Assembly: GCF_001623525.1 (NCBI RefSeq)
Contig: NZ_CP015225.1
Coordinates: 5,158,501 to 5,222,500, forward strand
Length of the DNA: 64,000 nucleotides
From: Pseudomonas fluorescens
GTDB taxonomy: Bacteria > Pseudomonadota > Gammaproteobacteria > Pseudomonadales > Pseudomonadaceae
Direction of reading: 5' to 3'
Numbering within the stretch: the stretch's first letter is position 1; the number at the start of each line of letters is the position of its first letter. A model generated the notes under the pieces. It saw only the letters and a list, made by a program, of their open reading frames with translations, was not told the DNA's origin and made no database searches. Of this stretch, positions 59,766 through 64,000 are shown one piece after another. Position numbers and translations under genes: made by a program.

Positions 59766-60848
59766 ATGGGACAGCGTACGCCTCTGTATGACCTTCATCT
59801 CGCCCTCGGCGCGAAGATGGTCGATTTTGGCGGTTGGGATATGCCTTTGCATTACGGCTCGCAAGTCGAAGAACACCATCAGGTGCGTCGCGACTGCGGA
59901 GTGTTCGATGTATCCCACATGACCGTGATCGATGTCGACGGCCCCCAGGCCAAGGTTTGGCTGCAGCGTTTGCTGGCCAATGACGTCGATCGCTTGCAGG
60001 ACACAGGCAGTGCCCTGTACAGCGCGATGCTCAATGAGCGCGGCGGCATCGTCGACGACATGATTATCTACCGTGTCGAGGACGGTTATCGATTGGTCTT
60101 CAACGCCTCGACTCGCGATCAGGATCTGGCCTGGATGCAGGCACAGCTCGGTGGCTACGACGTGCAGCTGCATGAGCGCCCCGAACTGGCGATGCTGGCG
60201 ATCCAAGGCCCCCAGGCCCGGCAGAAGATTGCCGAACTGGTGACGCAACCGCGTGGGCAAATCATCCAGCAACTCAAGCCTTTCGAAGGGCGCGCCGACG
60301 GCGAATGGTTCATCGCCCGGACCGGCTACACCGGCGAAGATGGCCTGGAAATCGTCTTGCCTGCCCAGGAGGCCCCGAGTTTTTTCAACGACCTGGTAGG
60401 GGCCGGCATTTCGCCAATTGGCCTCGGCGCCCGCGACACCTTGCGCCTGGAGGCCGGCATGAACCTCTACGGCCAGGACATCAATCAAGACGTTTCGCCC
60501 CTGGCCTCGAACATGGCCTGGAGCATCGCCTGGGAACCGGCGAGCCGTCCGTTCATCGGGCGCAGTGCGCTGGAAGCCGAGCTTGCCAGCGGTGTACAGC
60601 ACAAACTGGTCGGGCTGGTGCTGGAAGAGCGGGGTGTTTTGCGCGCCCATCAGGTGGTTCGCATCGCCAATGTTGGCGAAGGGGAGATCACCAGTGGTAG
60701 TTTTTCTCCTACGCTTAGCAAGTCGATCGCCCTGGCACGTGTTCCGATGGCAACCGCCGACCGTGCCGAGGTAGAAATTCGTGGTAAGTGGTACCCGGTA
60801 CGGGTGGTCAAGCCGACCTTCGTCCGCCATGGCAAAACCCTGATCTAA
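59766..60848 (+). CDS. gcvT: Glycine cleavage system aminomethyltransferase (T protein)
   Basis: Transfers the methylene carbon of glycine from lipoyl-GcvH to tetrahydrofolate and frees ammonia. The 360-residue protein starts MGQRTPLYDLHLALGAKMVDF and has GVFDVSHMTVIDVDGP, the folate-contact region NERGGIVDDMIIYRVEDGY and ARTGYTGEDGLEI. GGAAGGAG lies before the ATG at 59766. gcvH follows after 53 bases; gcvP is not in the window. Preceded by a structured leader. Confidence 0.95.
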   Translation: MGQRTPLYDLHLALGAKMVDFGGWDMPLHYGSQVEEHHQVRRDCGVFDVSHMTVIDVDGPQAKVWLQRLLANDVDRLQDTGSALYSAMLNERGGIVDDMIIYRVEDGYRLVFNASTRDQDLAWMQAQLGGYDVQLHERPELAMLAIQGPQARQKIAELVTQPRGQIIQQLKPFEGRADGEWFIARTGYTGEDGLEIVLPAQEAPSFFNDLVGAGISPIGLGARDTLRLEAGMNLYGQDINQDVSPLASNMAWSIAWEPASRPFIGRSALEAELASGVQHKLVGLVLEERGVLRAHQVVRIANVGEGEITSGSFSPTLSKSIALARVPMATADRAEVEIRGKWYPVRVVKPTFVRHGKTLI

Positions 60849-60901
60849 CCTTTTTGCGGCGGGCCGCTGGCCGCTGACACTTTCTATTGAGGACACAGAA
60901 T

Positions 60902-61285
60902 ATGAGTGATATCCCTGCCGAACTGCGTTTTGCCGAAAGCCATGAGTGGGCACGCCTGGAAGCTGACGGTACCGTCACCGTGGGCATCAGCGATCATGCG
61001 CAGGAAGCCCTGGGCGATGTGGTCTTTGTCGAGCTGACTGAAGTCGGTAAGGTCTTTGGCGCAGGTGACCAGGCCGGTGTGGTTGAGTCGGTCAAGGCTG
61101 CTTCCGACATCTATTCCCCGATTGCGGGTGAAGTGATCGCGATCAACGACGAGCTGAGTGACGTGCCGGAGTTGCTCAACTCCAATCCTTACGGTGCCTG
61201 GATCTTCAAGCTCAAGCCGAGCAACACGGCTGAGCTCGATAAGTTGCTGGACGCGGCGGGTTACAAGGCTCTTATCGGCGAATAA
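60902..61285 (+). CDS. gcvH: Glycine cleavage system H protein
   Basis: Lipoyl carrier of the glycine cleavage complex, 127 residues. The lipoylated lysine is K65 in [33 protein letters not shown] and [21 protein letters not shown] are family marks. GAGGA lies before the ATG at 60902. It is co-directional with gcvT. A REP doublet and an RHS gene follow where gcvP would be expected. Confidence 0.96.
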   Translation: MSDIPAELRFAESHEWARLEADGTVTVGISDHAQEALGDVVFVELTEVGKVFGAGDQAGVVESVKAASDIYSPIAGEVIAINDELSDVPELLNSNPYGAWIFKLKPSNTAELDKLLDAAGYKALIGE

Positions 61286-61299
61286 GGACGACTTCCCCT

Positions 61300-61386
61300 G
61301 TGGGAGCGAGCTTGCTCGCGATAGCGGTGTGTCAGTCAGCCTCGATGTGACTGATCCGGCATTGTCGCGAGCAGGCTCGCTCCCAC
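61300..61386. repeat. REP doublet, family A
   Basis: Inverted copies of GTGGGAGCGAGCTTGCTCGC and GCGAGCAGGCTCGCTCCCAC separated by about 47 bases, just after gcvH. Confidence 0.87.
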
Positions 61387-61508
61387 AGGATCGCTGGGCT
61401 GGGGTACAGCCTTCAGTGTTACCAAGCAGAAAATGGTCCTTCACGAACCGCCGGAAAGGACGTCGACAATTCAAAAAATCAACAGTCCTGTAGCCATCCG
61501 CCATCTGT

Positions 61509-61536
61509 TTTGATCACCACCAGTCATTGATATAGT
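61509..61536 (+). promoter_or_regulatory. Promoter candidate of the RHS gene
   Basis: TTTGAT, 16 bases, TATAGT (61531-61536), in AT-rich DNA 138 bases before the chosen start codon. Confidence 0.4.
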
Positions 61537-61673
61537 AGTCGCTCGGCTAATCAAGTCTGGGAAGGCTTATCTTGAAAGGTGAACAAAGAAAACCTATCAG
61601 ATTTGTTAGCTATGCAAGAGCAATAATCAGGCGGAAACTCATGTGTCGATGCTCAACATTCAGAGGTCGACAC

Positions 61674-62738
61674 ATGGGCACGTCACAAAAAGTCAGCGAA
61701 AGACTCTATCTCTACGATCCGCTGGATCGTCTGGTAAGTGTTCACTCTGTTCAGCGCTTTTACAGTGGTTCGCGCATCGTGACCGAGATACAAGGAGAAT
61801 GTAAGACGCTTTTCTTTGAACACAACGCAATGCCTTTGGCAGAGATACAACAGGGCAGGAAGGTCAACTTACTAGCGACTGATCTGCAAACATCGGTGTT
61901 GAACGTTATCAACTCTGTCTCCCATCACCCACAGACATATAGTCCTTATGGTCATCGTCCGATGGGCGGCGGGTTACAGAGTCTACTCGGATTCAATGGG
62001 GAGCGTCCTGACCCTGTCACGGGACATTATCTATTAGGGGGCGGTTATCGGGCATATAACCCGGTGCTGATGCGATTCAACAGCCCTGATGCCTTCAGTC
62101 CTTTTGACAGAGGCGGCATAAACCCCTATGCATATTGCTCGAATGATCCTGTTAATAGAGTAGATCCTAATGGACGCTTCTCGATATCTGGCTTGGTTAG
62201 TCCGTTTAGGTATCTGGCTAGGCTAATCTCCCGAGGTTATTATAAGTTGGCTGGAAAGTTTCGTACGGCGTCAAGCAAGCCGCTGATAAATAACTATGAT
62301 TCTGATTTATTTAATTTCATTGAGGATGTGGTTTTAGAGCGCGGTTTGAATAAGGGTACCGCAAAATTAACTTCGGTTAAGAGTAAGGCAGACTTGAAAA
62401 TTATAAGCTCCAATCCGTTAAATCAGTATTATGGAATGGAGCATAAATTTATTCTAACCCAAAATAATCGTCTTTTTTTGGCCTCTTATCGCTATGAAAG
62501 ACCGATATATGAACCAAAGCACTCCGCGCTGGCACGCTGGGCAAACGACAGGGCACCATACAAAGAATACAATGTTGTTGGTGCTGGGGTGATTACGAGA
62601 GCCAAAAGCGGGTATCAGATTACAAACAATTCCGGGCATTATAAACCCACGCCTGAAGTAAATGCCCTTGCTAAATTCAAGTTGAGGAGTCTAGGGGTAA
62701 AGGCGACTTCCAAGAATTACGAGATACGAACGCGTTAA
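61674..62738 (+). CDS. Orphan RHS-core protein with variable C-terminal toxin-like domain
   Basis: A 354-residue polymorphic-toxin-type protein. Residues 1-168 are an RHS core: LYLYDPLDRLVS, NLLATDLQTSVLN, YSPYGHRP, LLGFNGERPDPVTGHYLLGGGYRAYNPVLM (shown here as short pieces: GFNGERPDPVTGHYLLGGG and YRAYNPVLMRFNSPD) and NPYAYCSNDPVNRVDPNG. After the DPNGR boundary comes an unrelated 186-residue tail that I do not recognise; it ends with an NNSGHYKPTPE motif. The tail DNA is clearly AT-richer than its surroundings, a sign of transfer. The protein lacks the long RHS barrel, so it is a short orphan cassette. The ATG at 61674 (AGAGG before it) was preferred to 61641. No immunity gene is recognisable downstream. 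Confidence 0.82.
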   Translation: MGTSQKVSERLYLYDPLDRLVSVHSVQRFYSGSRIVTEIQGECKTLFFEHNAMPLAEIQQGRKVNLLATDLQTSVLNVINSVSHHPQTYSPYGHRPMGGGLQSLLGFNGERPDPVTGHYLLGGGYRAYNPVLMRFNSPDAFSPFDRGGINPYAYCSNDPVNRVDPNGRFSISGLVSPFRYLARLISRGYYKLAGKFRTASSKPLINNYDSDLFNFIEDVVLERGLNKGTAKLTSVKSKADLKIISSNPLNQYYGMEHKFILTQNNRLFLASYRYERPIYEPKHSALARWANDRAPYKEYNVVGAGVITRAKSGYQITNNSGHYKPTPEVNALAKFKLRSLGVKATSKNYEIRTR

Positions 62739-62883
62739 CTTTTATATCCAAGGGAAGGGGAGGTGACAAGACTTTTGCTGGCGGCTCTGCCGGGGTTAAC
62801 ATTTTTACTGCGATAGAGGTCGGTCTTCAACCGGTGTCGTCATCGCTTCTTTTATTCTGTTTTCCAGTATTCAATGAGGTCTG
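62739..62883 (+). pseudogene. Possible remnant of a displaced RHS toxin tip
   Basis: A frame without its own start runs on from about 62741, reading FISKGRGGDKTFAGGS then AGVNIFTAIEVGLQP and ending at a TGA near 62883. It is in a different frame from the RHS gene. Displaced C-terminal tips are known for RHS loci, but no homologue was checked and the stretch is short. Confidence 0.25.
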
Positions 62884-62912
62884 AAAATGCCGCTCAATCG
62901 AGCGGCATTTTT
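62884..62912. terminator. Bidirectional terminator
   Basis: AAAATGCCGCT/AGCGGCATTTT form an 11-bp stem with loop CAATCG and an extra T, between the RHS region and the convergent DUF2388 gene. Confidence 0.88.
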
Positions 62913-62926
62913 CTATCGACTGAAAA

Positions 62927-63244
62927 TCACTCCTGGGCGACGGCGTTTTTCGCCAGGATAGCGTTGGCCAGTTCCATGTCGGTGGCTTGCAGGCCTGGGT
63001 TGTCAGCACGCACTTTCTGCATCGCCGCTTCCAGGTAAGGGCCACGAATACCGCCGTCACTGGCGACGAAGCTGCCGGCATCATCCTGGGCGGCGACGAT
63101 CAGCTTGTGATCCTTGAAAGTCAGGTAGGTGGAACCGGTGGTTGCACCGGATGAGATGACGTTACGCCAAAACGTGTCGGCCATTGCCGAGCCAACAGGA
63201 AGAGACAGCAAGGCTAGGGTAGCGACAGCAAGTTTGAGACGCAT
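62927..63244 (-). CDS. DUF2388 exported protein
   Basis: A 105-residue protein with a signal peptide (about 1-22, MRLKLAVATLALLSLPVGSAMA) and a mature domain DTFWRNVISSGATTGSTYL followed by DDAGSFVASDGGIRGPYLEAA. These match the DUF2388 family, which is common in Pseudomonas and has no known function. GGAG lies before the ATG at 63244. Probably periplasmic. Confidence 0.87.
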   Translation of the reverse strand: MRLKLAVATLALLSLPVGSAMADTFWRNVISSGATTGSTYLTFKDHKLIVAAQDDAGSFVASDGGIRGPYLEAAMQKVRADNPGLQATDMELANAILAKNAVAQE

Positions 63245-63312
63245 GATAGGTGACTCCACTGGGTTAACTATGACGTTGGATTACCCGCGCCTCTATTCAG
63301 TTCCATGACTTC

Positions 63313-63762
63313 TCAGTCAGCCCGTTCCACCTGCAGCACCGCCCCTTCCTGCGCCACCACCCTGACTCGCGTGCCCACGGACGACTCGGGCCCCTTGGCC
63401 AGCCAGACGCTGTCGGCCACCTTGATCTTGCCACGGCCATCGACAATCGCTTCATGAACCTGGAAGACCTTGCCGATCAGCTCTTGCCCGCGCAGGTTCA
63501 GGTGCGGTTGATCGCTTTGGCGCACCGCGCTGCGCTGGCGCTGCCACCAGTACAGTGCCGTTGCGATGGCGAACAGGCCGAACAACAGGAACTGCAGCTC
63601 CCACGGCATCTGCGGCAGGATGAACGTGAGCACGCCAACTGCCGCGGCGGCCATGCCGATCCACAGCAAGTAGCCGCCGGCACCGAACACTTCGAGGATC
63701 AGCAGGATGACGCCCAGCGCCAGCCAGTCCCAGTACGACAGGTGTTGCAGGAACATCCACAT
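63313..63762 (-). CDS. NfeD family membrane protein
   Basis: A 149-residue protein with three helices in the first half (about 10-30, 32-52, 55-72) and an OB-fold soluble domain in the second (LNLRGQELIGKVFQVHEAIV, VWLAKGPESSVGTRVRVV). NfeD proteins pair with SPFH/stomatin proteins in membrane microdomains, and the gene here lies 9 bases after an SPFH gene. GAGG precedes the ATG at 63762. Confidence 0.9.
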   Translation of the reverse strand: MWMFLQHLSYWDWLALGVILLILEVFGAGGYLLWIGMAAAAVGVLTFILPQMPWELQFLLFGLFAIATALYWWQRQRSAVRQSDQPHLNLRGQELIGKVFQVHEAIVDGRGKIKVADSVWLAKGPESSVGTRVRVVAQEGAVLQVERAD

Positions 63763-63771
63763 AGGCGTGCC

Positions 63772-64000
63772 TCAGGTTTTCTTGCTATCGAAGGTGGCCT
63801 TGACGATCTCGCCAATGCCGCCGACCGCACCGATGACCTGGCTGGCTTCCAGTGGCATCAGGATCACCTTGCTGTTGTTGGCCGAAGCCAGTTTGCCCAG
63901 CGCATCGATGTATTTCTGCGCGACGAAGTAGTTCACGGCCTGGACGTTGCCGTCGGCAATCGCCTGGGACACCACTTGGGTGGCCAGCGCTTCGGCTTGC
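63772..64000 (-). CDS. SPFH/band 7 (stomatin-like) protein, C-terminal end only
   Basis: Only the last 75 or so codons are in the window; the gene runs off the right edge. The end reads AEALATQVVSQAIADGN, then VNYFVAQKYIDALGKLAS and VILMPLEASQVIGAVGGIGE, as in QmcA/stomatin-type proteins. It forms an operon with NfeD, probably for a membrane microdomain. Confidence 0.85.
   Translation of the reverse strand, partial: QAEALATQVVSQAIADGNVQAVNYFVAQKYIDALGKLASANNSKVILMPLEASQVIGAVGGIGEIVKATFDSKKT

Larger units (their letters stand above)
61286..61673. other. Gap between gcvH and the RHS gene
   Basis: 388 bases holding a family A REP doublet and a promoter candidate. Base composition becomes AT-richer from about 61500. 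No gcvP fragment was recognised. Confidence 0.6.

Noticed and set aside
61572..61673. Longer RHS start (TTG 61572 or ATG 61641)
   Set aside because: The extra residues (RKPIRFVSYARAIIRR and following) do not look like the usual short lead before the LYLYDPLDRL motif; ATG 61674 fits the family better.

Overview
The window is a 64 kb piece of chromosome from a fluorescent Pseudomonas, most likely the P. fluorescens group. Evidence: high GC, gene order matching the P. aeruginosa stretch from argH down to gcvT/gcvH (recalled, not searched), the AlgR-HemCDXY-AlgQ-AlgP neighbourhood, and many REP/REPIN-type repeats of two families of the kind common in P. fluorescens. No tRNA, rRNA, CRISPR array, insertion sequence or prophage was seen. 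There is one clear RNA gene, 6S RNA (ssrS).

Layout. 1-2.5 kb: an acidic hypothetical protein (cut by the edge), a GST-like protein and argH. 3-8 kb: algR, then the tightly packed haem run hemC, a fused hemD/hemX reading frame, and hemY. 8.3-14.6 kb: DsbB-type oxidoreductase, Rsd/AlgQ, an exported FKBP isomerase, histone-like AlgP, a TIGR02444 protein, an ABC-F ATPase and an MscS channel. 14.7-21 kb: LysE exporter, a four-gene LpoB/YcfL/COG3014 envelope cluster, and a cytochrome c-FTR1 iron permease. 21-30 kb: YaiI, ElbB, a sterol-desaturase family enzyme, DedA, hemB, ppk1 and ppx (convergent). 29.7-33.5 kb: a polar amino-acid ABC importer with a divergent FadR-type regulator, probably an accessory insertion between ppx and trxA. 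33.6-42.3 kb: trxA, rho, an acyltransferase-SGNH O-acetylase, ubiD with an overlapping ferredoxin-type reductase, ChaC and glpT. 42.6-50 kb: a TonB-C protein, a quinone oxidoreductase, a FliL-like protein and a YhiI/RbbA/YhhJ-type export system. 50-57 kb: EVE protein, a 48-residue membrane peptide, 5-formyl-THF cyclo-ligase, 6S RNA, zapA, a ZapB-like protein, a YgfB protein, pepP, ubiH, ubiI. 56.7-64 kb: ferric ABC binding protein and permease, gcvT, gcvH, an orphan RHS-core/toxin gene, a DUF2388 protein, NfeD and the end of an SPFH protein.

Working together: haem synthesis (hemB, hemCDXY) sits with iron uptake; ubiD/ubiH/ubiI serve ubiquinone; ppk1/ppx set polyphosphate; gcvT/gcvH belong to glycine cleavage, but gcvP is not in the window. 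Candidate control sites read from sequence: two GlpR-like operators at glpT, a Fur-like box at the ferric binding protein, a Pho-like box before hemB-ppk1, a CRP/Vfr-like palindrome before algR, and a compact structured leader that appears to start at the gcvT transcription start.

The least conventional pieces are the gcvT leader RNA, the RHS toxin cassette with no visible immunity gene and a possible remnant of an older toxin tip, the absence of algZ/fimS between argH and algR, and REPIN repeats whose second hairpin changes sequence but keeps its base pairing. All functional names come from reading the translated proteins; no database search was possible.
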